Origin: Bacteroidales bacterium UBA1035
Lineage (GTDB): Bacteria > Bacteroidota > Bacteroidia > Bacteroidales > Dysgonomonadaceae
DNA: 24,353 bases
Reading direction: 5' to 3'
Assembly (NCBI GenBank): GCA_002316835.1
Contig: DCEG01000039.1
Coordinates: 1,391-25,743, forward strand
This document shows positions 13,319 to 20,522 of the stretch, in pieces. Below the pieces are notes generated by a model, which did no database searches, was not told the origin of the DNA, and saw only the letters and a list, made by a program, of their open reading frames with translations. Position numbers and translations under genes: made by a program. Numbering within the stretch: position 1 is the first letter of the stretch; each line of letters opens with the position of its first letter.

Positions 13319-16309
13319 TTAAAAGTTAATACTTAAACCCAGTGAATAGGTACGAGACAGCGGATAAAATCTTTTGTCATCAAGTCCCAATTCTCCATTT
13401 ACTGTCGTGCTGTTGATCATTGGCGATAGGCCTGAGTAATTGGTAAATGTATGCAAGTTATTTACCGATGCTGTTAAACGAATAGCATTAACCCAGTTTC
13501 TCATTTTATCTACATTGAAATTGTAACCTAATGTTACATAAGCAATATGCAGGTAATCGCCTTTCTCCAACCAATAGTCTGTTACCGTGCTGTCGAAAAT
13601 TTTCATTTCAGGAGCATTTGGCAGTACATTGTATGTGGGGAAAACATTCATATTCATATAGGATAACGAAGTACCATTGTAAATTTTGTGACCGAATGCA
13701 CCATTCATTTGTGTTTGAATGTCAAATGCTTTGTAACGGAAACTGATGTTGGTTCCCATAATTACTTTTGGCATTGCTTGTCCGGCAAAATATCTGTCAG
13801 CGCCATTGTTTAAGTTGATAGTGGGGTCTTCATCGAGATTTAAAATGTTATAAGTATAACTTCCTAATCCGTCATTGATAATGCCATTTGATTTAGGCAA
13901 GTAGAAAACACCCAATGGTTGACCTACAACCTGATAAGTTACGTATGTATTTCCACCTTGGAATCCTGCACCGTTTATTCTGGCTAATTGCATATATTCT
14001 GCTGCATTGAGTTCTTGATCCATATAAGTTCCGCTCAATGAAAGCAGTTTGTTTTTCTGATAGGCCATGTTTCCCGAAATGGTCAATTCCATGTCTTCTG
14101 TTCTCAGCGGAGTTATTCCGAGAGATAGCTCGATACCGCTGTTTTCCATTTCACCTAAGTTAGCAAGTAATTTTGGATGAACAAACGGTGGAACAGGTAC
14201 ATCGTAGTTGTATAACAAATCTTTTGTTCTTGAATAATAATAGTCTATAGTGGCTGTTAGTTTACGATCAAAGAACGATGCATCCAGACCCACGTCGAAC
14301 ATATCTTTGGTTTCCCATCTCAAATCGGGATTAGCATTTCTGTTGTATCCGTAAGTAACCGTAGGAACACCATTCACACTGGTCAAACCTGAAGGTCCCA
14401 TTAACAATAACGAATTGTATGCACTGATAGCATCCTGATTACCTGTACGTCCGTATCCAACCCTCCATTTAATTTCGTTTATGTCTTCCACATCTTTTAA
14501 GAAAGATTCTTCACTCATTACCCAGGCAAGAGATGCTGACGGGAAGAACCCCCATTTATTATTTTCTCCCAGTTTTGAAGATCCGTCAAAACGCATATTT
14601 ACCGTAGCAATATAACGGTTGGCATACATATAGTTTACACGTCCCAAAAATGAGTTCAAATTATAACCGTTTTTATACGAACTAACATCGCCATATTTTA
14701 CAACAGCTCCGGCAGCTAAGTTATCATAACCGAAAAAGTTGGTATCGAATCCACGTGTGTTTGCACCGAATCCTGTATAATTATAGCTTTGTCCTTCAAC
14801 CAATGCTAATGCATCTAAACGGCTGTTTTGGAACATTTTTTTGTAGTTCAGGCTTAAGTTACCCATCAGAACATTACTTTTGTTCAGTCCCTGATAAGCT
14901 TTGCCTCTGCCTTCTCTGATACCTTGTTTTATATTCGTTGGAATGTAGTTCATGTTTTCTTTTGCATTGTAGGTATATGACCCAAATGCACTGAAATTCA
15001 GAGCGTCATTAATAGTCCACGTTAAACGTCCGTTAGTGGATAGATAAGCGTTGTCTTCTCTGTCATTTATCGATAAACGTCCAAGCGGGTTATCCACTTC
15101 GTTTGCGTTAGGATCTTCGGGCCAGGTTCCATCTTCGTTTTGGGTAATAGGCATTGTAGGATTAAATGAAGCAGCAGAATAGAATGTTTTCTGATAATCA
15201 TTTACGTATCTGCTTTCTCTCTTTGATCCGAACATTCCTAAATCAAGTTTAAGTTTGTTATCGAAAAACAACTGGCTGCCATCAATTTTTGCAGTATAGT
15301 TTTTCATGCCGTTATTTAGGATGATACCTTTTTGGTCAATAACTCCTAATGAAGCACGGAAGTTAGTTTCAGCCGTACCACCACCAAAAGAAATACGATG
15401 GTTCTGAGTATAGCCCGTTTGCAGCATTTCCTGCATGAAGTTGCTGTTTGCACCTCTATCCAATGCATTCACATATCCCATCGATTGTACAGCAGATCTG
15501 TAACCTTCCGCACCAAGCATATCAATGGTTTTGTAAACTTGTTCAACACCGAACGTTCCGTCATAATTGATTGACCTTGTTCCGGCTTTTGCTTTTGTAG
15601 TTGTAACAACAATAACACCGCTTGCTCCTCTTGAACCATACTGAGCTGTTTCAGAGGCGTCTTTCAAAATAGTAAAACTTTCAATGTCTGATGGTGAAAG
15701 GGCGTTCAGTAAACCAAGGTCTCCAAACACTCCGTCAATTACAACTAAAGGATCATTACCTCCTGATAATGAAGTTGTACCACGAATTCTGATTGCGCTT
15801 CCAGCAGTTGGGTCACCACCGGTTTTCTGAATATTTACACCGGCAACTTTTCCTTTAAGTGCATCCAACGGATTTACTACAACCCCGGCGTTCATATCTT
15901 CTCTGCCAACTTTTTCAACGGCACCCGATATAGTGCGCGTACTTCCCGTTGCATAACCAATCACAACCACTTCATCCAACAATTCGGTATCTTCCTGTAA
16001 GATAATTTCGATGTTGGTTCTGTTTTGAATGGCAATTGTTTGGGTTACATAGCCCACATAAGAGATTACAAGTGTTCCGTTACCAGATGTCTGAAGGGCG
16101 AAATTTCCATCGTAATCTGTTACTACACCCGAGGTTGTTCCTTGTAAAAGAATACTGGCTCCAATAATTGGTTCGCCTGCAACGTCTTTTACCGTTCCCC
16201 GTACATTTATCGTAGAGCCGGTTTGGGCACTGGCCGATAGAATCATTAGCATACTTGACAACACTGTCATCAAGAACGCTTTCGTACTTTTCTTTAAATT
16301 TAAATACAT
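13319..16309 (-). CDS. susC: SusC-like TonB-dependent outer-membrane transporter
   Basis: A 996-aa TonB-dependent importer for malto-oligosaccharides. I chose the ATG at 16309, which gives a normal signal peptide (residues 1-28, ending SASA-Q); a GTG at 16369 would add 20 unlikely residues. Residues about 32-107 are the carboxypeptidase-regulatory-like domain typical of SusC. DEVVVIGYA (112-120) is the SusC signature before the plug, which contains LKGKVAGVNI, IRIRGTTSL, PLVVIDGV and SRGASGVIVVTT. The rest is a 22-strand barrel ending in phenylalanine (LGLSINF), as outer-membrane barrels do. No anti-sigma-interacting STN domain is present, so control is not by an ECF/anti-sigma pair. First gene of the starch locus. 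Confidence 0.96.
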   Translation of the reverse strand: MYLNLKKSTKAFLMTVLSSMLMILSASAQTGSTINVRGTVKDVAGEPIIGASILLQGTTSGVVTDYDGNFALQTSGNGTLVISYVGYVTQTIAIQNRTNIEIILQEDTELLDEVVVIGYATGSTRTISGAVEKVGREDMNAGVVVNPLDALKGKVAGVNIQKTGGDPTAGSAIRIRGTTSLSGGNDPLVVIDGVFGDLGLLNALSPSDIESFTILKDASETAQYGSRGASGVIVVTTTKAKAGTRSINYDGTFGVEQVYKTIDMLGAEGYRSAVQSMGYVNALDRGANSNFMQEMLQTGYTQNHRISFGGGTAETNFRASLGVIDQKGIILNNGMKNYTAKIDGSQLFFDNKLKLDLGMFGSKRESRYVNDYQKTFYSAASFNPTMPITQNEDGTWPEDPNANEVDNPLGRLSINDREDNAYLSTNGRLTWTINDALNFSAFGSYTYNAKENMNYIPTNIKQGIREGRGKAYQGLNKSNVLMGNLSLNYKKMFQNSRLDALALVEGQSYNYTGFGANTRGFDTNFFGYDNLAAGAVVKYGDVSSYKNGYNLNSFLGRVNYMYANRYIATVNMRFDGSSKLGENNKWGFFPSASLAWVMSEESFLKDVEDINEIKWRVGYGRTGNQDAISAYNSLLLMGPSGLTSVNGVPTVTYGYNRNANPDLRWETKDMFDVGLDASFFDRKLTATIDYYYSRTKDLLYNYDVPVPPFVHPKLLANLGEMENSGIELSLGITPLRTEDMELTISGNMAYQKNKLLSLSGTYMDQELNAAEYMQLARINGAGFQGGNTYVTYQVVGQPLGVFYLPKSNGIINDGLGSYTYNILNLDEDPTINLNNGADRYFAGQAMPKVIMGTNISFRYKAFDIQTQMNGAFGHKIYNGTSLSYMNMNVFPTYNVLPNAPEMKIFDSTVTDYWLEKGDYLHIAYVTLGYNFNVDKMRNWVNAIRLTASVNNLHTFTNYSGLSPMINSTTVNGELGLDDKRFYPLSRTYSLGLSINF

Positions 16310-16442
16310 GTTTGCTAACGTTGTAAGATTAACTGATTTATAATTATTTACTCTCAAATTTATTTTCACAGAATTACATTAACTACAAGTAAATGAAGGT
16401 AAATGTGTTCTCATTTATTCATATTAATATTAACTCTCGACA

Positions 16443-16450
16443 CAAAAATA
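16443..16450 (-). promoter_or_regulatory. Putative -7 promoter element of the sus operon
   Basis: Minus-strand TATTTTTG fits TAnnTTTG, placing transcription start near 16436 and leaving a leader of about 127 nt before the susC ATG. No good -33 element is found at 19-21 nt; that place is taken by the TGCA-rich arm of the nested palindrome at 16456-16520, consistent with an activator- or repressor-controlled promoter. Confidence 0.45.
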
Positions 16451-16455
16451 AGGTT

Positions 16456-16520
16456 AATGCAAAAAAGTGCACGGATAAATAGTTGTTTTAACTGATTTTA
16501 TCCGTGCAATCGTTTGCATT
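16456..16520 (-). terminator. Nested 65-nt palindrome: terminator of the acyltransferase operon
   Basis: Outer 8-bp stem AATGCAAA (16456-16463) / TTTGCATT (16513-16520), a 4x4 internal loop, a perfect 12-bp stem TGCACGGATAAA (16468-16479) / TTTATCCGTGCA (16497-16508), then AGTT/AACT closing a GTTTT loop. On the minus strand the 12-bp stem is followed by C and six T residues (complement of 16461-16467), so it is a classic terminator 86 bp past the upstream acyltransferase gene. The additional outer stem and its position directly ahead of the susC -7 element are more than a terminator needs. Confidence 0.8.
16505..16518. promoter_or_regulatory. LacI-family-like operator sequence upstream of susC
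   Basis: TGCAATCGTTTGCA fits the LacI/GalR-family operator pattern TGNAANCGNTTNCA at every defined base and is palindromic apart from one pair. A weaker related 14-mer, TGCAAAAAAGTGCA, lies at 16458-16471; the two centres are 47 bp apart. Both sit upstream of the susC -7 element. LacI-type regulators commonly control maltose and starch genes, but no regulator gene is in the window, so this is a proposal. Confidence 0.4.
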
Positions 16521-16594
16521 TTATAAGTTAAAAAATAAATTATCAATAAATTATAATCGTAAAGTGTGTTGTTTGTGGTATAAAAAAATGTATT

Positions 16595-17611
16595 TTAGTT
16601 TTTCTTTTTGGACTTTTTAATCAGATTTCTGCTTCTTCCGGAAATTGTCCTCCTTAATTTAATAAGAAATCTTTTACTCGGGTTAGATTTTAAATAAGAT
16701 TCAATATGTCGCTGTTTTTTCTCTTCGAGAATCTGACTGATTTCGATAAGGATGCCAGATTCCTCCACATCACCGAATTCGTCGTTGATAGATGTCCCAA
16801 AGAAACGCATATGAGGCGACAATCCCATATATGCATTAATAAGTGGCGGAATATTCAGTCCGAAACTACGGACTTCCCGGTTTAAAACTCTATAGTCGTC
16901 TTTAAAGCTTTTCCCCTTGAACAAGTGCTCCATCTTAGCTATATCGGTGTCGGTAACAAGTTGGGTGATTGGCGTTACAAGTTTGTCGGGATCGGGAAAG
17001 TGCAGATGCATGAAATACAAAATCATGTTACGGGCTTCTTTGTTGTAGGTTCCGTACATGGTTACCTTGCCGAAAAAATATTTCATCGAAGGTTCAATCA
17101 CAGTAAGTGCTCCAAGTCCATCCCACAGATTATCTAAAGCGAAGATTCCCTTGCGGCTGTGTAGCGTGGATTGATATTCGAGCGAAACAAACGAACGCCC
17201 CAATTCTACTGTAAATGGTAAATAGTTTTGTTTGAAATCATCGGAAAAATTTAATAAATGTGCGGTAGCGAGCATTGGTTTTCCATTTTCATCGAAATCC
17301 ACGTTTTTACCCATAATGAAACGATAACCGCCCAAAATATCTTCTTTTTCAGGATCCCAAACGATGAGTTGATGGTATGGATGCTCCATCAGGTCGTATT
17401 TGTCGATATCAGCTTCCAATCCGGTTCCACCACCGTAATGGCGGAAAGCAATTTCGCGCAATCGCCCTACCTCGCGCATTAAGTTTGGGGAATCATGAGC
17501 TGTGAATATATATATCTCGTTATCGGCCTTGTTGGTTGTGCGTATCCTTTTTCCTACCGTTAGTTCATTTTTAATTAGACTTTTATTAACAGGGTCTATT
17601 ATTTTTTCCAT
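16595..17611 (-). CDS. glsB: GNAT-type N-acyltransferase, OlsB/GlsB-like
   Basis: A 338-aa enzyme expected to attach a 3-hydroxy fatty acyl chain to the amino group of an amino acid (ornithine in OlsB, glycine in B. thetaiotaomicron GlsB). The acyltransferase core spans about residues 45-185: REVGRLREIAFRHYGGGTG (47-65), LGGYRFIMG (93-101), VELGRSFVSLEYQ (135-147) and LDNLWDGLG (159-167), as in the OlsB/hemolysin-like family. The C-terminal third is basic and ends in KKSKKKN, perhaps for membrane contact. I chose the ATG at 17611, 8 bp after the upstream stop, over one at 17671 that overlaps the preceding gene. Glycine versus ornithine as acceptor is inferred from lineage only. Confidence 0.8.
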   Translation of the reverse strand: MEKIIDPVNKSLIKNELTVGKRIRTTNKADNEIYIFTAHDSPNLMREVGRLREIAFRHYGGGTGLEADIDKYDLMEHPYHQLIVWDPEKEDILGGYRFIMGKNVDFDENGKPMLATAHLLNFSDDFKQNYLPFTVELGRSFVSLEYQSTLHSRKGIFALDNLWDGLGALTVIEPSMKYFFGKVTMYGTYNKEARNMILYFMHLHFPDPDKLVTPITQLVTDTDIAKMEHLFKGKSFKDDYRVLNREVRSFGLNIPPLINAYMGLSPHMRFFGTSINDEFGDVEESGILIEISQILEEKKQRHIESYLKSNPSKRFLIKLRRTISGRSRNLIKKSKKKN

Positions 17612-17619
17612 ACTTAGTT

Positions 17620-18453
17620 TTAGTCTTTTTGGGGTAAGTTGTAAACTATGGTTTTTATTTCCTCGGCCCACTCTGTGGTGCTTTTTGATTTATCCAGCGA
17701 TTGCCAAGGAATTGGTTTTCCAAACGTAATGTGAAAAGTTTGATTCTTATTTTTGAACATCTCACCGGGCAAATAAATGAGTTCAACGTTAAATTTTAAT
17801 CCCAGTGATTTGCGGATGTTGGCAAAGTTATAAAAGAAGTTTGAGTTTTTTGCTTCAAAATGAACGGGAATGACATCTCTTTTATATTCAATTGCTTTCA
17901 CAACGAAACTCTTCATCCAATCCAGATCTTTTATTTTTCCATTTTTTTTTCTGGAGCATAATCCGGCAGGGAATGTAATGATTTGATTTTCCGATGCGTA
18001 GGCTTCGTTTATGGCTGCAGCTGATAATTTTGCTTGCGATCCATATTTATTGATCGGGACAAAAATGGTTTCCAAATTCTTGATATTCAGTAACACATCA
18101 TTAACTAAATATCTTATTTTTCCGTTATATTTTTCACCCAAAACTGCTGAAAGGCAAATGCCGTCTAATCCACCAAGGGGATGGTTAGAAGCAAAAACGA
18201 AGTTTCCCTTTTCGGGAATATTCTCTTCGCCGTGAACTTTCAGATTCAGCTTGAATTCCTTGTCTACCAACGCACGCATGAAATCAACACCTTGTTTGTC
18301 GTGATTGCGTTCGATAATAGCGTTCAACTCATCCTGATGGATGGTGCGTTTTAAGTAGTTAATTGCGAATTTTGGGATTTTACCGTAGTGTTTCTTCGCT
18401 TTCGTTTTTAAAACACTATCGATATCTAATTTGAAATCAGCTTTTTCTGACAT
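17620..18453 (-). CDS. glsA: PlsC-like O-acyltransferase, OlsA/GlsA-like
   Basis: A 277-aa membrane-associated acyltransferase expected to add the second acyl chain to the N-acylated amino acid made by its neighbour. The catalytic motif is NHPLGGLDG with H91 and D97, i.e. HX5D rather than the HX4D of classical PlsC; I recall this NHP-G form from the OlsA/OlsF-like branch. FPAG at 161-164 stands for the FPEG phosphate-binding motif. Start: the ATG at 18453 has GGAAAG upstream and a promoter at 18475-18506; the alternative at 18516 lies upstream of that promoter. It is first in a two-gene operon with glsB-like, 8 bp apart. Function is inferred from the pairing. Confidence 0.8.
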   Translation of the reverse strand: MSEKADFKLDIDSVLKTKAKKHYGKIPKFAINYLKRTIHQDELNAIIERNHDKQGVDFMRALVDKEFKLNLKVHGEENIPEKGNFVFASNHPLGGLDGICLSAVLGEKYNGKIRYLVNDVLLNIKNLETIFVPINKYGSQAKLSAAAINEAYASENQIITFPAGLCSRKKNGKIKDLDWMKSFVVKAIEYKRDVIPVHFEAKNSNFFYNFANIRKSLGLKFNVELIYLPGEMFKNKNQTFHITFGKPIPWQSLDKSKSTTEWAEEIKTIVYNLPQKD

Positions 18454-18474
18454 AATGACTTTCCAATGACGCAC

Positions 18475-18506
18475 CAAAAATACAAAAAAATTAAGAAAAA
18501 AGGACA
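18475..18506 (-). promoter_or_regulatory. Promoter of the glsA-glsB-like operon
   Basis: Minus strand: TTG (18504-18506), 21-nt spacer, TATTTTTG (18475-18482), matching the Bacteroidota TTG-N19-21-TAnnTTTG promoter. The predicted start near 18468 leaves a short leader to the ATG at 18453 and argues against the longer ORF start at 18516. Confidence 0.6.
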
Positions 18507-18627
18507 ACCCGCTCATATTAATTTAAGACAATGGAAATATTCTACAAAACATGCTCTCTTGAAATGCTTGTAGGCTTCATAATATGAGGTAGTTGTGTGC
18601 CTGTTGATAACTTTTTGAAAAATAATG

Positions 18628-18660
18628 TGTGGAAAAGTGGGGGAAAGTGGATTTATTTTG
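18628..18660 (+). promoter_or_regulatory. MraZ-type operator overlapping the dcw promoter
   Basis: Three boxes TGTGG (18628-18632), TGGGG (18638-18642) and TGGAT (18648-18652) are separated by exactly 5 nt each, and AAAGTGG occurs twice with 10-nt period (18634-18640, 18644-18650). This is the architecture known for MraZ sites (TGGGN-N5 repeats in E. coli; AAAGTG-type repeats in Mycoplasma). A near-consensus -7 element TATTTTG (18654-18660) follows immediately, so bound MraZ would cover the promoter. Confidence 0.7.
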
Positions 18661-18696
18661 TAATTTTACCGCAAAAATCATAGAATTAGGAGAATA

Positions 18697-19140
18697 GTGT
18701 TACAATTCTTGGGAAATATTGAGGCAAAAGCTGATGCAAAAGGTCGAATCTTTGTGCCGGCTGCTTTTCGGAAACGCTTACAAGGCGCCAATGAGGAGTT
18801 TTTAGTGCTTCGAAAAGATATCTTTCAGGATTGTTTGGTGCTTTATCCGGGAACGGTTTGGGAAAGTGAAATTGAAGCTCTTCGTGCTCGTCTTAACAAG
18901 TGGAATAAAGAACAACAACAGGTTTTTCGTCAGTTTGTGCTCGATGTCGAGCGTATTGAGATGGACGCCAGCGGACGGATCTTAATTCCGAAACGTTACA
19001 TGCAATTAGTAGATATCGATAGTGATGTTCGCTTTTTGGGCGTGGACGATACAATTGAGATTTGGGCAAAAGAAAAACTGGAAAAGCCGTTAGTCGATCC
19101 GGATGACTTCTCTGCAAAATTACAAGAATTGATGGGTTGA
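18697..19140 (+). CDS. mraZ: Transcriptional regulator MraZ
   Basis: A 147-aa DNA-binding protein with two AbrB-like swapped-hairpin domains; it forms a ring and represses the division/cell-wall cluster, including its own gene. The two signature motifs are DAKGRIFVPAAFR at 13-25 and DASGRILIPKRYM at 90-102. The start is GTG, supported by AGGAG four bases upstream and by the family N-terminus (LGNIEAKADAKGR). Operator-like direct repeats lie at 18628-18652 over the putative promoter, consistent with autorepression. It is first in mraZ-rsmH-ftsL-ftsI-murE. Secure. Confidence 0.96.
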   Translation: MLQFLGNIEAKADAKGRIFVPAAFRKRLQGANEEFLVLRKDIFQDCLVLYPGTVWESEIEALRARLNKWNKEQQQVFRQFVLDVERIEMDASGRILIPKRYMQLVDIDSDVRFLGVDDTIEIWAKEKLEKPLVDPDDFSAKLQELMG

Positions 19141-19201
19141 TTTATTCAATATGCAAATATGCCAGTGTGCTGATATTAGGTGAATTGAATCGATTGATCT
19201 G

Positions 19202-19242
19202 TTAATTGGAAAATTGAAAACTGACAACTCAAAATTGAAATG
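19202..19242. repeat. Heptanucleotide-periodic tract running into the rsmH start
   Basis: Consecutive 7-mers TTAATTG, GAAAATT, GAAAACT, GACAACT, CAAAATT and GAAATG, the last one containing the rsmH ATG (19240-19242). A is at position 4 in every unit and at position 3 in all but one. It uses the same NNAANNN register as 809-884 and 24287-24353. There is no clear Shine-Dalgarno sequence in it, so rsmH depends on an A-rich initiation region. Confidence 0.6.
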
Positions 19243-20136
19243 TACCACATACCGGCATTACTTCACGAAAGCGTTGACGGATTGAATATTCGTCCGGATG
19301 GAGTTTATGTCGATGTGACATTCGGCGGTGGGGGTCACTCAAAAGAAATATTGAAGCGATTAGGTAAGAATGGTAAACTGCTTGCCTTCGATCAGGATGA
19401 TGATGCATACCAAAACAATATCCGGGATCCGCGTTTCACGTTTGTAAAAAGTAATTTCCGTTTTTTAAAGAACTTTCTGCGTTATTATCAGGTAGATGAA
19501 ATAGATGGAATTCTTGCCGACTTAGGTGTTTCGTCGCATCATTTTGATGATTCGGAGCGTGGTTTCTCTTTTCGCTTGCCCGGTGATCTGGATATGCGGA
19601 TGAATCGGCTGGCGCTGAAATCCGCTGCTGAAGTACTCAACGAATATCCCATGGAGAAACTGTCGGATATTTTTTTCTTTTATGGAGAGTTGAAAACAGC
19701 CCGAAAGATTGCAGCCGCAGTTTCTACATTCAGAGAGTTGAGAAAAATTGAATCTGTTTCCGATTTTGTGGAAATTATGAAGCCTTTCACGTTTCGGGAA
19801 AAAGAAAATAAAACCCTTGCACAAGCGTTTCAAGCGTTGCGTATAGAGGTGAACGATGAACTGAAAGCCCTTGAAGAAATGCTTGCGCAAGGGTCGCAGA
19901 TACTCAAGCCCGGTGGACGATTCAGTGTGATTTCTTACCATTCACTTGAAGATCGGTTGGTAAAAAACTTTTTCAGAACCGGAAATTTTGAGGGTGAAAT
20001 CGTAAAAGATTTTTTTGGAAATGTGCAAACTCCGTTTGAGTTGATTAATAGAAAAGTGATTGTCCCAACGGAAGAAGAACAAAAGAATAATTCGCGATCC
20101 AGAAGTGCAAAGCTTAGGATTGCGGAAAAAATATAA
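19240..20136 (+). CDS. rsmH: 16S rRNA (cytosine1402-N4)-methyltransferase RsmH (MraW)
   Basis: A 298-aa SAM-dependent enzyme that adds the N4-methyl group to C1402 of 16S rRNA, the same nucleotide whose ribose is methylated by RsmI at the start of this window. Motifs: VDVTFGGGGHS at 24-34 (SAM loop), FDQDDDA at 50-56, ILADLGVSSHHFD at 91-103, GFSFRLPGDLDMRM at 108-121, and a C-terminal VISYHSLEDRLVKNFF followed by SRSRSAKLR. Length is usual (E. coli 313 aa). Second gene of the division cluster, 99 bp after mraZ. Confidence 0.97.
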   Translation: MYHIPALLHESVDGLNIRPDGVYVDVTFGGGGHSKEILKRLGKNGKLLAFDQDDDAYQNNIRDPRFTFVKSNFRFLKNFLRYYQVDEIDGILADLGVSSHHFDDSERGFSFRLPGDLDMRMNRLALKSAAEVLNEYPMEKLSDIFFFYGELKTARKIAAAVSTFRELRKIESVSDFVEIMKPFTFREKENKTLAQAFQALRIEVNDELKALEEMLAQGSQILKPGGRFSVISYHSLEDRLVKNFFRTGNFEGEIVKDFFGNVQTPFELINRKVIVPTEEEQKNNSRSRSAKLRIAEKI

Positions 20137-20141
20137 TTTGT

Positions 20142-20168
20142 GTTGAGACGGTGGTGTTCCGTCTTTAC
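20142..20168. repeat. 27-bp imperfect palindrome between rsmH and ftsL
   Basis: Arms GTTGAGACGG (20142-20151) and CCGTCTTTAC (20159-20168) around a 7-nt loop; eight Watson-Crick pairs plus one G-U of ten in RNA. It starts 5 bp after the rsmH stop. It is related to the palindromes at 1901-1928 and 2662-2689 by its right end GTCTTTAC and the left-arm AGACG. No T-run follows, as expected for a site inside an essential operon. Confidence 0.6.
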
Positions 20169-20179
20169 AATCAAGAAAG

Positions 20180-20521
20180 ATGAAAATAAAACTAGAGAAC
20201 ATCAGAAAATCGTTCGTTCATGTTTTTGGCGGAAATGTTTTAACAGAAAACTTTTTCGTCCGGAACATCACGTTCATTGTTGTCCTGGTTATCGTAATGA
20301 TTCTGTTTATCAGCCATCGCTACACAGTGTTGCAGCGGATTGCAGAAATGGAGCGTCTGAAAGTAGAGTTGAAAGACGCTAAATATGAGTCGTTGGACAT
20401 TTCATCCGATTTAACTGAAGCCAGCCGTCAGGGGCAGATTGAGAAAAGGGTGGAAGAGTCTGGCTTAGGTTTAAAAATAAATAACGAACCGGTTTTTCGT
20501 ATTCAGAAAGGGAAAAAATAA
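20180..20521 (+). CDS. ftsL: FtsL-like cell division protein
   Basis: A 113-aa bitopic inner-membrane protein that, with FtsQ and FtsB, links the division ring to septal peptidoglycan synthesis. About 28 cytoplasmic residues are followed by a transmembrane segment (about 29-46, TFIVVLVIVMILFISHRY) and a periplasmic coiled coil (about 48-95, with MERLKVELKDAKYESLDISS). Sequence similarity among FtsL proteins is low, so the call rests on size, topology and position between rsmH and ftsI. One base separates its stop from the ftsI start. Confidence 0.88.
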   Translation: MKIKLENIRKSFVHVFGGNVLTENFFVRNITFIVVLVIVMILFISHRYTVLQRIAEMERLKVELKDAKYESLDISSDLTEASRQGQIEKRVEESGLGLKINNEPVFRIQKGKK

Positions 20522-20522
20522 A

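Noticed and set aside
16310..16369. GTG start giving a 1016-aa SusC
   Set aside because: The added 20 residues precede a complete signal peptide and would bury it; the ATG at 16309 is the natural start.
18454..18516. Longer start for the PlsC-like acyltransferase with a hydrophobic N-terminus (MSGLSFFLNFFVFLV)
   Set aside because: The TTG-N21-TATTTTTG promoter lies inside this stretch, and the ATG at 18453 has a purine-rich site upstream.
19522..19941. 139-codon minus-strand open frame inside rsmH
   Set aside because: It is antisense to a strongly conserved enzyme and its composition (many Phe, Arg, His) is typical of a reverse shadow.
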